The translations under genes were made by a program, and so were the position numbers. A DNA stretch of 64,000 nt from Opitutaceae bacterium. Lineage in GTDB: Bacteria; Verrucomicrobiota; Verrucomicrobiia; Opitutales; Opitutaceae. Numbering within the stretch: position 1 is the first letter of the stretch; each line of letters starts with the position of its first letter. Shown piece after piece: positions 8,486 to 18,868 of the stretch. The stretch covers positions 1 through 64,000 of the forward strand of contig JAEUHC010000027.1 in assembly GCA_016794785.1 (NCBI GenBank). Direction: 5' to 3'. The notes under the pieces are model-generated. The model was given only the letters and a program-made list of their open reading frames with translations. It was not told where the DNA came from and did not search any database.

Positions 8486-11400
8486 TCAATAGGCGCCCTT
8501 GACCGCGAACGTCCATGACTGGCCGACGGTCTCGTTCCGGGTCATCGCGGTGGGACCGGAGGCGAAGCGCTGCATGTTCACGTAGGGCGTATCGAGGATG
8601 TTTCGCACACTGATCGACAGGCTGTAGATGTGGGAGAAGCGCCAGCTGCCGCCGGCGTCGAGGTTGGTGCGGTGGCGGCGGTAAGTGGTGCCGGCAAGGT
8701 TGGTCCGCACGTCGTCGGACCAATTCCAATTGCCGTAAACATTGAGGCGGCCGAGCGAGTAGTTAAGACCGCCGCTGGCGAGATGCGGCGTGAGGTTGGC
8801 GCGCGGCACCTCGGCGTAGAGCCGGGTGTAGGCGCCGCGCACGGAGAGGCGTTTGAACTTCTCGCCGAGAAACGAGAGGCTCTGGCTGTATTCCAGCTCC
8901 ATGCTGCGGATTTTGATCGTGCCCGGGTTGTTGTTGAAGCTGACGAAGGTGAAGGCCGCGAACTCGGTGCCGTCGTAGCCGAACTCCGATGCGCTCAGGC
9001 GATCGGTGACGATGAGGTCCGTCACCTTGCGCTCGGTAAAGGTCGCCGCGAGCTGGCCGACGGGCTCGAAATAGTAGGCCACGCGCGCCGCGTAGTTGTC
9101 GGCGGTTTCGGGTTTCAGCCGCGCGTTCGGCGAAGTCACGGTCTGGACCGCGGGGTCGTCGTTGACGACCCAGACGCCCGAGAGGTTGACGTAGGAGGGG
9201 CGGCGGATCGTGGAGCTGTAGCCGAAGTGAAAATCCAGGTTGCGCGCGAAGTTGTATTTCAGCGAGGCGCTGGGGAAGAGGTTGTCATACTCGCCCACGC
9301 GGTGGACGCGCGGACGGGAGAGAAACTGGTATTGGATGCCGGGAATCGTGGTGGCGATGCCGCCTGCGGTGACGGGGAAACCGGCGGCGCGCACCTCGCT
9401 GGGTGTGCGCGTGTCGGCTTCGCTGGCGTCGGTGCTGGTCTTTTCCCAGCGGAGGCCGGCGCGCAGGCTGAGGCCGCGGTAGTTGGTCGTGCCCATCAGG
9501 AAAGCGGCGTCGATGCGCTCGTTGTAGCGGCGGCGTCGGGCGACGTAGGATTGGTAGAAGTTGTCGTTGTTGGTGCCCCAGTTTTGCCGGAAGTCGCCGG
9601 GCCGCGCCGCATAGAGTTCGCGAATACCGCGGAGGTTGGGCATGAAGACATTGGCGCCGGAGATCGATGCGATGCCACCGTTGTTCATCCCGAGATCGTA
9701 GTCCCACGGGGAGCGGAGATTGGCCCAGGCGCCGGGCGGAGCGGTCACGCCGCCGGGCGCGTAGTCGTAGCGCTTGGCGAGCTGGTCGTCCTCGAATTTC
9801 TGGAACTGCTCGCGCGACTTGAGGCCGCTCTTCCAGATGATGGGGAGCCACGAGGTGGTCTTGAGCGTGGCGTTGACCTCGCCGCTGAAGAAGGCGGTGC
9901 GTGCGAATCGCCCGTCGTTCACGGTCACGGAGGGGTTGGTGAAGCTCGCGCCGCTCGCGATGTCGTTGCCAGCGATCTGGGTGAAGCGCCAGTCGTTCTC
10001 CATCACCGAGGAGCGCACGGCGCGATAAGTGATGCCGGCGGCGGTCGGCGTGTTGGTGTCGCGGATGGAATTGCGGCGGCCGAGCGGGTCATACCAGCTC
10101 GTGGAGTCGGTGTAGGCGAACTTGGCCTCGAGATCGAAATTGCCGCGCTTGAACGCCACGCGCGGCAGGAGGGTGAAGGTCTCGCCCATCTTGGAGACGG
10201 CGACCGGGTTCACCTGCACCGTGCCGGTCGCGGCTGAGATGAAACTCAGCAGCGGATCCGTGCCGACCACGAGGTTGCGCGCGCCGGAGTTGAAGATGAC
10301 CGTCCGTTGCGGCGTCCACAGATCCGCGTAGTTGTAGACGACACCGAGGCCGATGTTGAGCTCCTGCGTGATTTTGTAGTCGGCGGTGAGCGTGGTCGCG
10401 AAGCGCTTGTTGAAGCGCGGTGCCCATTGGAAATTCAGCGCGGTCGGCACGAGCGGGCGGGGATCGGCGGCGGTCGGCGTGCCGTTGAACGTGGTCGAAG
10501 TGATGAGCGCCTCCTGATAGACGTTGGACTCGCTGATGTTGAGCACGAGGCCGAGGCGCCTGCCGAGGAAGACGTCCGAATACTCGAGGATGCCGCCGGG
10601 CCGGAGCTTGTAGCTGCGCCGATCCTCGTCGGGGCCGAGAGTGCGGTTGAAGCTGAAGGCCTCGGAGTGGGCGGTGACGTTGGCCTGCCACGCGACGCGA
10701 CGGCCGGCGCGATCGAAGGCGCGCTTCGTGCGGAGGTTGATCGTGCCGGCGGGCGCGTTGGCGTCCATATCGGCGCTGATGGTCTTGGAAACCTCGATCG
10801 ATTCCATGCTGTTGAGCGAGGCCATCTCCATGGTGAACGAACGCGCGGCGCCGGAGCCGCTGTTATTGGCGTCCACGCTGGCGAGCGCGATGCCGTCCAT
10901 CGTGACCGAGGTGTATTCCGAACCGAGGCCGCCGAGGCGCACGGTGCGCACCTCGCCGTAAAACAGATCGAGCTCGACGCCCGGGAGGTGCTTGAGGAAC
11001 TCGCCTACATTGCCCTCGGCGTTGTCGCCAAACGTGTCGGATGCGACGGTGTTGGTGACATTCATGTTGCGCCGCTGATCCATGATGGCTTTGGCGCTGC
11101 CCTCGCGCTCGGTGGAGACGGTGAAGGCCTCGAGCTTCACCGTGCCGTCGGCGGCGGGCGCGTTTTGGAGCGTGCTCACGAGGTTGAAATCCTTCACGGC
11201 GGTGGCGCCGGCGGAGACCTCGACGACCGCCGTGACCGGGCGGTAGCCCGTGTAGGTGACCTCCAGGGTCACGCGGCCCGGCGCGACCGGCGCCAGGCGA
11301 AACACGCCCTCCGATTCGGTGACCACGCTCTCGCCGGTCTCGACGATGCGGACGTTGGCGTTGCGCAGGTATTCGCCGTTGGCGGGATTCAGGACGCGGC

Positions 11401-11491
11401 CGGTGATGGCGCCGGGCGCGGGCTGGGCGTGCGCCGGGGAGAGCGCGAGCGCGATGAACACGAGGACAACGCGGACAAGGGTAGGGGTCAT
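8486..11491 (-). CDS. TonB-dependent outer-membrane receptor with N-terminal carboxypeptidase-regulatory-like domain
   Basis: 1001 aa from the ATG at 11491, with a signal peptide ending near PAHAQ. After it comes a carboxypeptidase-regulatory-like beta domain (AITGRVLNPANGEYLRNANV ... VTYTGYRPV, about residues 27-110). The plug domain begins near FTVSTEREG and includes VGEFLKHLPGVELD and VRLGGLGSEYTSVTMDGI. A beta-barrel of about 750 residues runs to an aromatic C-terminus (WTFAVKGAY). The ligand is not readable from sequence. The probable operon partner is an exported FAD oxidoreductase, which suggests a sugar or aromatic glycoside. Confidence 0.93.
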   Translation of the reverse strand: MTPTLVRVVLVFIALALSPAHAQPAPGAITGRVLNPANGEYLRNANVRIVETGESVVTESEGVFRLAPVAPGRVTLEVTYTGYRPVTAVVEVSAGATAVKDFNLVSTLQNAPAADGTVKLEAFTVSTEREGSAKAIMDQRRNMNVTNTVASDTFGDNAEGNVGEFLKHLPGVELDLFYGEVRTVRLGGLGSEYTSVTMDGIALASVDANNSGSGAARSFTMEMASLNSMESIEVSKTISADMDANAPAGTINLRTKRAFDRAGRRVAWQANVTAHSEAFSFNRTLGPDEDRRSYKLRPGGILEYSDVFLGRRLGLVLNISESNVYQEALITSTTFNGTPTAADPRPLVPTALNFQWAPRFNKRFATTLTADYKITQELNIGLGVVYNYADLWTPQRTVIFNSGARNLVVGTDPLLSFISAATGTVQVNPVAVSKMGETFTLLPRVAFKRGNFDLEAKFAYTDSTSWYDPLGRRNSIRDTNTPTAAGITYRAVRSSVMENDWRFTQIAGNDIASGASFTNPSVTVNDGRFARTAFFSGEVNATLKTTSWLPIIWKSGLKSREQFQKFEDDQLAKRYDYAPGGVTAPPGAWANLRSPWDYDLGMNNGGIASISGANVFMPNLRGIRELYAARPGDFRQNWGTNNDNFYQSYVARRRRYNERIDAAFLMGTTNYRGLSLRAGLRWEKTSTDASEADTRTPSEVRAAGFPVTAGGIATTIPGIQYQFLSRPRVHRVGEYDNLFPSASLKYNFARNLDFHFGYSSTIRRPSYVNLSGVWVVNDDPAVQTVTSPNARLKPETADNYAARVAYYFEPVGQLAATFTERKVTDLIVTDRLSASEFGYDGTEFAAFTFVSFNNNPGTIKIRSMELEYSQSLSFLGEKFKRLSVRGAYTRLYAEVPRANLTPHLASGGLNYSLGRLNVYGNWNWSDDVRTNLAGTTYRRHRTNLDAGGSWRFSHIYSLSISVRNILDTPYVNMQRFASGPTAMTRNETVGQSWTFAVKGAY

Positions 11492-11612
11492 GGAGGGGGT
11501 GGGGTTGAGCCGGGCCGCTGACGACACGAATGAGCCAACCAATGCGGCGCGGGGTCAAGCAGGCGTTGCGCCGATAGCATGCCAGCGTCCGGTGACAAAC
11601 AGACTGCTCAGA

Positions 11613-11698
11613 GGTGGGGCCGGCTCTCCGAGCCGGCTTGGGTTGCAGGGGGATTCTCGCCCGGGAACCCACGCCGCTTGCGGAGAAGCGGCCCCACC
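11613..11698. repeat. Dispersed palindromic element, copy 2 (cloverleaf-like)
   Basis: Outer arms GGTGGGGCCG (11613-11622) and CGGCCCCACC (11689-11698) are perfect reverse complements. Inside are three smaller hairpins: GCCGGCTC...GAGCCGGC, a middle one with GGGTTGCAGG opposite CCCGGGAACCC, and CCGCTT...AAGCGG. As single-stranded nucleic acid it could fold into a cloverleaf. It lies between the TonB receptor promoter side and the following lipoprotein gene. Confidence 0.8.
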
Positions 11699-11799
11699 AT
11701 CCTGAAGACCAAATTCCGAGGGAGGTTGGGATCTTAGCCCCGATGGGCGAAGCCGCGCGGCGAGTTGCGCTGCGGAGCGGAACGCGTTTGCGTGCCGCC

Positions 11800-13122
11800 A
11801 TGCAATGGCATGCATCCCGCGTCCGCATTCTCCCGGCGTTCGTTTCTGTGGCGAGTCTCTGCGGCTGCGCGCTGCCCGACCGCAATCCTCCGCCGCGCGT
11901 GCCGGTGATGCCCACGGTGGCCGCGCTCTCCGGCGCGTCGCGCGCCGATGAACGCGAGCAATTGGACCGGTTGATCGCGCTCGTGCGGACTGACCGCGTG
12001 CCGGCGGCCACGGCAGCGCTCTCCTCGACACGCGATCCGGCGGTGCGCGCGAAACTCGGTGCGGCGCTCGTTGCCGCGCTGGCCGATGAGCCGCCGGAGC
12101 GGCTCTCTGCGCTTGCGGTGGCGCTCCCGGCCAACGCCGGACAGGGCGCGGCCCTCGAACTCGCCGGCCGCGCGCTCGTGCGCCGCGATCCGCCGGCGGC
12201 CGTGCGCTGGGCCTTGTCGATGAGCGAGCCTGCCGTCGCGGCGCAGGCGGGCCGGGCCGTGCTTGCGCAGTGGACCGAGATGGATGCGCGAGCGGCCGTG
12301 GAGCATCTGGCCGGGCTGGCCGAAAGCCCGGGGCGCGAGGAATTGCTGGGCTTTGCCGTGGGCGCATGGGCGCGCCGTGATGCGGAGCAGGCCCTCGCAT
12401 GGAGCCGCGCGACGAGCGACGCCGCGCGCCGCCACCGGCTGGTGCTCGCCGTCGGTTTCACGCTCGCGCAGACGAAGCCGCAACGGGCCGTGGAGCTCGC
12501 GGAATCGTTGCCCGAGGGGCGCGACCGGCTGCTGCTTTATTCCGCTGCGGCGCAGACTTGGGTCGCCGGCGATCAGGCCGGGGCGCTCGCGTGGGCGGGG
12601 CGCGTGCGCGAAGGCGCGGAGCGCGACGCAGTGTATGCCGGCATCGAGACAGGACTCGGCGTGCCGGCCACGCGGCGGCGCGGGGGCGCGCCGGGCCAGC
12701 GCAACATCGGCGCCCGTGGCTTGGGTGGCGGCCTCTCCTCGGCGGAGGAGCTACCCGGCTTCAATGCGTGGCTGGCCACGCAGCCCGCCACCCGCGACCG
12801 CGAGGAGGCGTTGGTCGAGTTTGTGCGCCAGCGCGGCGCGCTCGACACCGGGGCCATCGGGCAGGCGCTGGCCGCGCTGCCCGCCGGCCCGGCGCGCGAT
12901 CGGGCGCTGGCGATTTATCTCGAGGGCCGGCTGGCGGTCTCCCCGCCCGAGGCCGCGGCTTGGCTGCGCTCGCTCCCGCGCAGCGACGTGAACGACGCGT
13001 TGGTCGCGCCGATCGCCCGCCGCTGGCTCCAAAGCAATCCCGACGCCGCCGAGGCGTGGCTGCGCGAGACGCCGATCCCGGATTACCTTAAGGAGCGGAT
13101 TCTCCGCGAGGCCGGGCGGTGA
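11800..13122 (+). CDS. Putative lipoprotein with helical repeats
   Basis: 440 aa from the ATG at 11800. An in-frame ATG at 11743 follows a GGGAGG, so a longer start cannot be excluded. The N-terminus is a short hydrophobic segment ending in SVASLCGCALPD, which could be a lipobox, suggesting an anchored lipoprotein. The rest is Ala/Arg/Leu-rich and built of irregular helical pairs with recurring AxxW and RDxALAW-like segments (AVRWALS, ALAWSRA, ALAWAGR, AAAWLRS, AEAWLRE), as in HEAT- or TPR-like solenoids. A Gly/Arg-rich linker (RRRGGAPGQRNIGARGLGGG) splits the solenoid. I do not recognise a function; a scaffold role is only a guess. Confidence 0.7.
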   Translation: MQWHASRVRILPAFVSVASLCGCALPDRNPPPRVPVMPTVAALSGASRADEREQLDRLIALVRTDRVPAATAALSSTRDPAVRAKLGAALVAALADEPPERLSALAVALPANAGQGAALELAGRALVRRDPPAAVRWALSMSEPAVAAQAGRAVLAQWTEMDARAAVEHLAGLAESPGREELLGFAVGAWARRDAEQALAWSRATSDAARRHRLVLAVGFTLAQTKPQRAVELAESLPEGRDRLLLYSAAAQTWVAGDQAGALAWAGRVREGAERDAVYAGIETGLGVPATRRRGGAPGQRNIGARGLGGGLSSAEELPGFNAWLATQPATRDREEALVEFVRQRGALDTGAIGQALAALPAGPARDRALAIYLEGRLAVSPPEAAAWLRSLPRSDVNDALVAPIARRWLQSNPDAAEAWLRETPIPDYLKERILREAGR

Positions 13123-13132
13123 TGGCCGGGGG

Positions 13133-13645
13133 CTAGCGCGCCGCCGGCAGCCGCCAGAGTTTCCACGGGACGAGGTTCTCGCGTGTCGGCGGATGGCCGG
13201 CCCACATCTCCTCGGGCAGCACATCGGCGTATTTCCAGCGGCTCTTCTTCAGGCCGATGTAGAGCCAGTGCCGCATGTAGGAGTAGCAGTATTCGCGCTC
13301 GTGCGGGCCGTCCATGCGGGCGCGGAATTGTTTCTCCACGCGGTAGAGCGCGAGCGCGCGGCGCGTGAGCCAGTCGGCCCAGCGCCGGTGCGGGAAACGC
13401 CGCAGGTTGAGCGCGAGCATGACCTCGCGCACGACGCAGGCGGCGACGATTTCAGGGGCGAGGCCGTGGTCGAATGACCAAGGCGACTGCGGCCGGGCGA
13501 AATACTTCCGGGCCGCGATGCCAAAGGCGTGCCGCTCCGCCGGCCACGTGCGCGGATCGGTGGGGATGCGGGGAATGGGCGGGTCAGTCCGCTTCGACCG
13601 CGGGAGCGGGATTTCCCGCGCTGCCCGGTCATTGCGAGGAGCCAC
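13133..13645 (-). CDS. Hypothetical protein, start uncertain, possibly 5'-truncated
   Basis: The C-terminal 130 residues look like real coding sequence, rich in Trp, Tyr and Arg (EYCYSYMRHWLYIG, RRWADWLTRRALALY, GHPPTRENLVPWKLW). No ATG precedes the conserved-looking core. The nearest in-frame start going upstream is a GTG at 13645, which lies inside a repeat sequence, and the frame stays open further into the overlapping restriction gene. Either the gene uses the GTG or its original start was lost when the repeat arrived. I recognise no family; the many aromatic and basic residues could suit nucleic-acid or membrane-surface binding, but this is speculation. Confidence 0.5.
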   Translation of the reverse strand: MAPRNDRAAREIPLPRSKRTDPPIPRIPTDPRTWPAERHAFGIAARKYFARPQSPWSFDHGLAPEIVAACVVREVMLALNLRRFPHRRWADWLTRRALALYRVEKQFRARMDGPHEREYCYSYMRHWLYIGLKKSRWKYADVLPEEMWAGHPPTRENLVPWKLWRLPAAR

Positions 13646-13703
13646 GCGACGAAGCAATCCAGCTGGATCGCCACGGCCCGCATGCGGGCCTCGCGATGAC
13701 AAT
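13628..13703. repeat. REP-like intergenic repeat (CATTGCGAGGAG type)
   Basis: The sequence starts CATTGCGAGGAGCCACGCG, continues ACGAAGCAATCC and ends in CTCGCGATGACAATCCC, with a short GC palindrome (GGCCCGCATGCGGGCC) inside. I have seen this kind of repeat in many unrelated bacterial genomes, usually between genes. It separates the restriction gene from the hypothetical gene and covers the latter's only plausible start. Confidence 0.65.
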
Positions 13704-13706
13704 CCC

Positions 13707-16700
13707 TCAGGAGGCGGGTGAGCTGCCTTCAACGAGGGCGATTTCTTCAGGGGTGAGCGCATAGAGTTGGTAAACGAGCTGGTCGATGTCGCGGTCGGTT
13801 TTCGTGAGGGCGTTTTCCACGGCCCGGCGCTCGGCGTCGGTCTTTGCGAGGCGCAGCGCCGGGGTGAGGAGTTGCATCTTGTCCACGAGAGAGACGAGGC
13901 GGTCGTGTTGGGTGCGAGTAGACTTTGCGTCCGGCAGGATGATGGGAAGTCCGCGAATGAAGCGCGCTTCAAAGCTGAAATATCCACCGCGCATCTGCGT
14001 CGCCGTCTGCGCAATGACCCAGCCCAGCACTCGACTGTTGAGCAGCGCCAGCAGGATCTCCGCTTTAAGATTCGAGACCGGAAGCAGACCGTAGCCGCCC
14101 GCGACACCTCCGGTGAAGAAACACTCGCCCGAAGGATCGTAGGAGAACGCCGGTCGCGGGGCGATGTCGGGTGTGAAGATTTTTGGCAGCGGCATCACGT
14201 CGAGCGCTTTGGGGTAGACGTAGCCATACCATTTCGCACTGCGCATTTTTCCGTCTTCGCGGTTCTCCAGATAGCTTCGGTTCGCTTTCAGATAGGCCCA
14301 CGTGAGCGGATAGCGCTTCTCCATCACAGAGGCTTCGATCAACGCTGCGTCGCCGTCGTTGCCCTTCGCGTAGGGGAAAAGGATCAATCGCTTCGTGCGC
14401 GAAAGGGAATAGCGCCGGCTGTCGCCGCCCTTGATCAGCGGGTGCAAAAGGTCCGGCTCGAGATCGAATTCCTTCTCCAATTGCGGCGACCAAACCGTCA
14501 CGCGCTTCTTGGCTCGGTCACGTTCTTCGACGATGTAGATCTTGTCTGCGCTGGTTTTGATGCCCTGAAAAATCCGGGAGGTGACCTGCTCAAGTTTGAG
14601 CGGCACAGCTTGCAGCCGTGAAAGCAGCCGGCCTGTGGCTCCGGCTGCGAGCACCCAATCCGCGCCCGAGAGCGTCCCCGCGTCGATCATCGTGGCGTGC
14701 GCATGGGGCTCCTGCCGCCAGGCCGCCAAGCTATCCACTGCCGTGAATGAGAAGCGAGACTGCGGTGTCTTCTGAAGAAAGAGCAGGCAGGTGTAGGTCG
14801 TCGCGCCTTCAAATATCTGCTGATGTCCGAAGTGGACAATCCCGCCGACATTTTCTCCGGCGGTCAGAAACGCGCGGAGCGCCGCGCCATACTTCGCGTT
14901 GAAAAATTTGTGCGGAACAATGTAGCCGAAACGCCCCGATGGATTGAGCAGGCCGAGTGCCCGCTCGATGAAGACGACGTAGAGATCGTAGTTGCCCGAC
15001 TTTGCCGCCGCGTAGCGTTCACCGAGATATTCAACAGAGGCCGGGTCGGTCTCGTTGAGGGTTTGAATCCGGACGTAGGGCGGATTGCCCACCACCGCGT
15101 CGAACCCGCCCGCTTTCATGATCGCAGGGAACTGCACGTCCCAGTCACCGGCGTTGACGCGGACGAGTTCGGCGGGGTCGAGGGAAAAGTCGGCGGCGAT
15201 GAGCGAGTTGAAGCAGCGGATGTTTTTGTCGAGGGCCGGGAGGAGCGGCTCGCCGCGGAAGAGTTCGGTCTGGGTGCGCAGGGTGTCGCGGTTTTCGTCC
15301 TCCAGCATCTTCAGGTAGAGCGAGAGCTGGGTGACCTCGACGGCCTGCGCGTCGATGTCCACGCCGTAGATGTTGTTGACCAAGATGCGGCGCTTGAGGG
15401 CGGTGGTGAGGCGGACGTTGCCGGCGAGGTCGGTGTAGCAGTCGGCCTGTTTCTGCTGTGCCGGATTGGCGATGAACCAGCGGAGGTAGTGCTCCATCAC
15501 GCGCTCGTAGGCGCGGAGGAGGAAGGAGCCGGAGCCGCAGGCGGGATCGACGAAGCGGAGCTTTTCCACCTCCTTCGGCGACTTGCCCTCGAGCAGGCGG
15601 CCGATGGTCTGCTCGACGATGTAGTCGGTGATGTAGCGCGGGGTGTAGTAAACGCCGCCGGCTTTGCGGACCTCGGGCTTTTCCTCGATGGTGGCGCCGC
15701 GGCCCTGGGGGCGGAGGATTTTTCCCAGGAAGCGCTCGTAGGCGTCGCCGAGGATCTCGACCTTGATGGTGGCGAAATTGTAGCCGTTGTCGTCGTCGGT
15801 GAGATCGGAGATGAAGTTGGCGAGCCATTCGTCGCCGACGACGAGGTCCTCGGAGAAGTGGGCGGCGAAGAGCTGGCCGTTGAAGTAGGGCTTGTGGCTG
15901 GCGGGGCGCTGGTCGAGCGCGCGGACGTGCGCGGTGATTTCGCGGTAGAGCGTGCCTTCGATGCGGCCGCGGGCGGAGCCGAAGGCGGCGGGCTCCTCGG
16001 CGACGGCGTCGGAGGCGCCGTCGGTGCCGCCCCCGAAGCGGAGATGCGACTGGCGGCCGGGCCGGCGGATCTTCGGCGGCTCGGTCTGCTGGCGATACCA
16101 GTGGCCGAAGAGGGACGAGAGGAGTTCGCCGGTATCGATGCCGCGGTCCTCGCAGATGCGGAGGAAGATGAGCCGGTCGATGATGCGCTGGGCGGCCTCG
16201 TTGAGGCGATGGCCCGTGAGCAGATCCTCGCGGTCGTTGTGCTTGAGCAGGTCGGAGCCGAGCTGCTGGCGGGCGTCGTCGAGGAAGTTGAGGAAGTCGG
16301 CATCGATCGCCTTGGTGCGATCGGGGCGGATGAGGTAGCCCTGCTTGCCCTTGAGGCGGAGGGGGCGCTTGGGGAGCTTCTCGATTTCGCGGTCGAGGCT
16401 GCCGCCCTTGACGCTCTCGTAGGCGAGGAGATCCCAGAGCTCGCGGGCCGCGAGCGGGTATTGGCGGAAGTTGAGGGCCTTGAGTTCGCCCACGTGGGGC
16501 TCGTCGCGGTGCGGGCGGGCGCCGACGACGAAGATTTTCAGGTCCTCGAAATCGGAGAGGACGGCGAAGGGCAGGCCGCGGGCAAAGGCGTCGCGCTTGG
16601 CCTGGTAGATGTGGCGGTCGTTGAGCTTTTCGGCCGGCTTTTTGGCCTCGCAGGTGAAGCGCTCGACGCGGGCGATGCGGAAGACGTAGTCGGCGCGCGT

Positions 16701-16937
16701 CTGGCGGCCGGAGGTGGCGGTCTGGACCTCGATGTCCACCTCGCGCTCGGTGTGGATCAGGCCGGCCTTGTTGCCTACGTCCCAGCCGAGGGCGCGAAAG
16801 AACTCGTCGAGGAATTCGCTGCGGAGCGTGGCCTCATTGTAATTGGCCGCGACGAACTGCGGGTAGTCCCGGTCGAATTTGTCGACGAGGCGGGCGAGCT
16901 CCTGCTGGAAAGTCTCAAAGGTCGCGGGGGCGGACAT
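13707..16937 (-). CDS. Eco57I-like type IIG restriction-modification enzyme
   Basis: 1076 aa from the ATG at 16937. One polypeptide appears to carry cleavage, methylation and target recognition. The N-terminus has a PD-(D/E)xK-like nuclease signature: Asp83 in RADYVF and E97-A-K in FTCEAKKP. The adenine-N6 methyltransferase core has motif I DPACGSGSF (464-472), GGVYYTPRYI just before it, and the catalytic NPPY (618-621). The C-terminal 350 residues (FFTGGVAGGYGLLP, TQMRGGYFSF) resemble the recognition domain of TaqI/Eco57I-type enzymes. An Ala/Gly-rich low-complexity linker occurs around 300-325. No separate specificity or methylase gene is nearby, as expected for type IIG. It follows hflX by 168 bp on the same strand. 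Confidence 0.9.
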   Translation of the reverse strand: MSAPATFETFQQELARLVDKFDRDYPQFVAANYNEATLRSEFLDEFFRALGWDVGNKAGLIHTEREVDIEVQTATSGRQTRADYVFRIARVERFTCEAKKPAEKLNDRHIYQAKRDAFARGLPFAVLSDFEDLKIFVVGARPHRDEPHVGELKALNFRQYPLAARELWDLLAYESVKGGSLDREIEKLPKRPLRLKGKQGYLIRPDRTKAIDADFLNFLDDARQQLGSDLLKHNDREDLLTGHRLNEAAQRIIDRLIFLRICEDRGIDTGELLSSLFGHWYRQQTEPPKIRRPGRQSHLRFGGGTDGASDAVAEEPAAFGSARGRIEGTLYREITAHVRALDQRPASHKPYFNGQLFAAHFSEDLVVGDEWLANFISDLTDDDNGYNFATIKVEILGDAYERFLGKILRPQGRGATIEEKPEVRKAGGVYYTPRYITDYIVEQTIGRLLEGKSPKEVEKLRFVDPACGSGSFLLRAYERVMEHYLRWFIANPAQQKQADCYTDLAGNVRLTTALKRRILVNNIYGVDIDAQAVEVTQLSLYLKMLEDENRDTLRTQTELFRGEPLLPALDKNIRCFNSLIAADFSLDPAELVRVNAGDWDVQFPAIMKAGGFDAVVGNPPYVRIQTLNETDPASVEYLGERYAAAKSGNYDLYVVFIERALGLLNPSGRFGYIVPHKFFNAKYGAALRAFLTAGENVGGIVHFGHQQIFEGATTYTCLLFLQKTPQSRFSFTAVDSLAAWRQEPHAHATMIDAGTLSGADWVLAAGATGRLLSRLQAVPLKLEQVTSRIFQGIKTSADKIYIVEERDRAKKRVTVWSPQLEKEFDLEPDLLHPLIKGGDSRRYSLSRTKRLILFPYAKGNDGDAALIEASVMEKRYPLTWAYLKANRSYLENREDGKMRSAKWYGYVYPKALDVMPLPKIFTPDIAPRPAFSYDPSGECFFTGGVAGGYGLLPVSNLKAEILLALLNSRVLGWVIAQTATQMRGGYFSFEARFIRGLPIILPDAKSTRTQHDRLVSLVDKMQLLTPALRLAKTDAERRAVENALTKTDRDIDQLVYQLYALTPEEIALVEGSSPAS

Positions 16938-17105
16938 GAACGCAGGCCGAGGGTGGATGAGGGCGAAGGCGAAGGTGGTGGCGGGCAAATGGCCGAGTCC
17001 AGCTCGGGGCAAATGCGCGGGACGGGCAAGCGGAAGAAAAGCCTGGGGCGGGATTAATTCGCCCCAACCGCACCGATCGCGCACGCCGGAGGAGGCGGCG
17101 CCGGC

Positions 17106-18383
<1,278 letters not shown>

Positions 18384-18429
18384 CCGGCCACCCGAGCACA
18401 AAAGCGGCGCGGGCGCAGGAACTTTCTTT

Positions 18430-18762
18430 CTACCGCGAATGGCCCGCCGGGGGGCGCGTGTCGCCGATGGAGCGAAGAAGGGCGCGCAACTCGGCTGCGT
18501 TCACGAGACGGATGCTGCGCACTTCTTCACCCACGACATGGACGGCCAGTGTGTCGTAGCCTGCATTCAAGGCGGCGGTGCTGGCGTGGGGAAAATTCCA
18601 ATAGACCCAAAGATCGGCGCCGATGCGTTGCGACGGCGGGCCGTAACGCGCGAGCACTTCGGTGGCCGTGGGTTTGCGGGGCGCGAACGGCACGAGTTCC
18701 GTGGAGCCCGAGGGCCCGGCGGTGAAAAGCAGCACGAGGCTGAATATCAGGAGCGGTCTCAT
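18430..18762 (-). CDS. Small secreted hypothetical protein
   Basis: 110 aa with a clear signal peptide (MRPLLIFSLVLLFTAGPSGS). The short mature part has VLARYGPPSQRIGADLWVYW, in which a Gly-Pro turn precedes a Trp-Tyr-Trp strand, a little like the SmpA/BamE fold (GxPxxx...VWxY). It is too short to assign. It lies 46 bp upstream of hflX on the same strand and 106 bp after the histidine kinase. Confidence 0.6.
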   Translation of the reverse strand: MRPLLIFSLVLLFTAGPSGSTELVPFAPRKPTATEVLARYGPPSQRIGADLWVYWNFPHASTAALNAGYDTLAVHVVGEEVRSIRLVNAAELRALLRSIGDTRPPAGHSR

Positions 18763-18868
18763 TCTGGCGCTGAAACCGCAGCGGATGAGCCGCGTTACCG
18801 CGGAGGGTGAGAAATGAGACGAACAGCAGCTAAATCGCGCCCAATGGCGTTGGACTCGGGCGATCAGT

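Noticed and set aside
14823..17057. Long plus-strand frame opposite the Eco57I-like gene
   Set aside because: It is the antisense of a gene with intact methyltransferase motifs; its Glu/Val/Gly-rich composition is typical of such shadows.
18763..18868. A small gene between the kinase and the secreted hypothetical protein
   Set aside because: No frame of convincing composition or start signal; only 106 bp.
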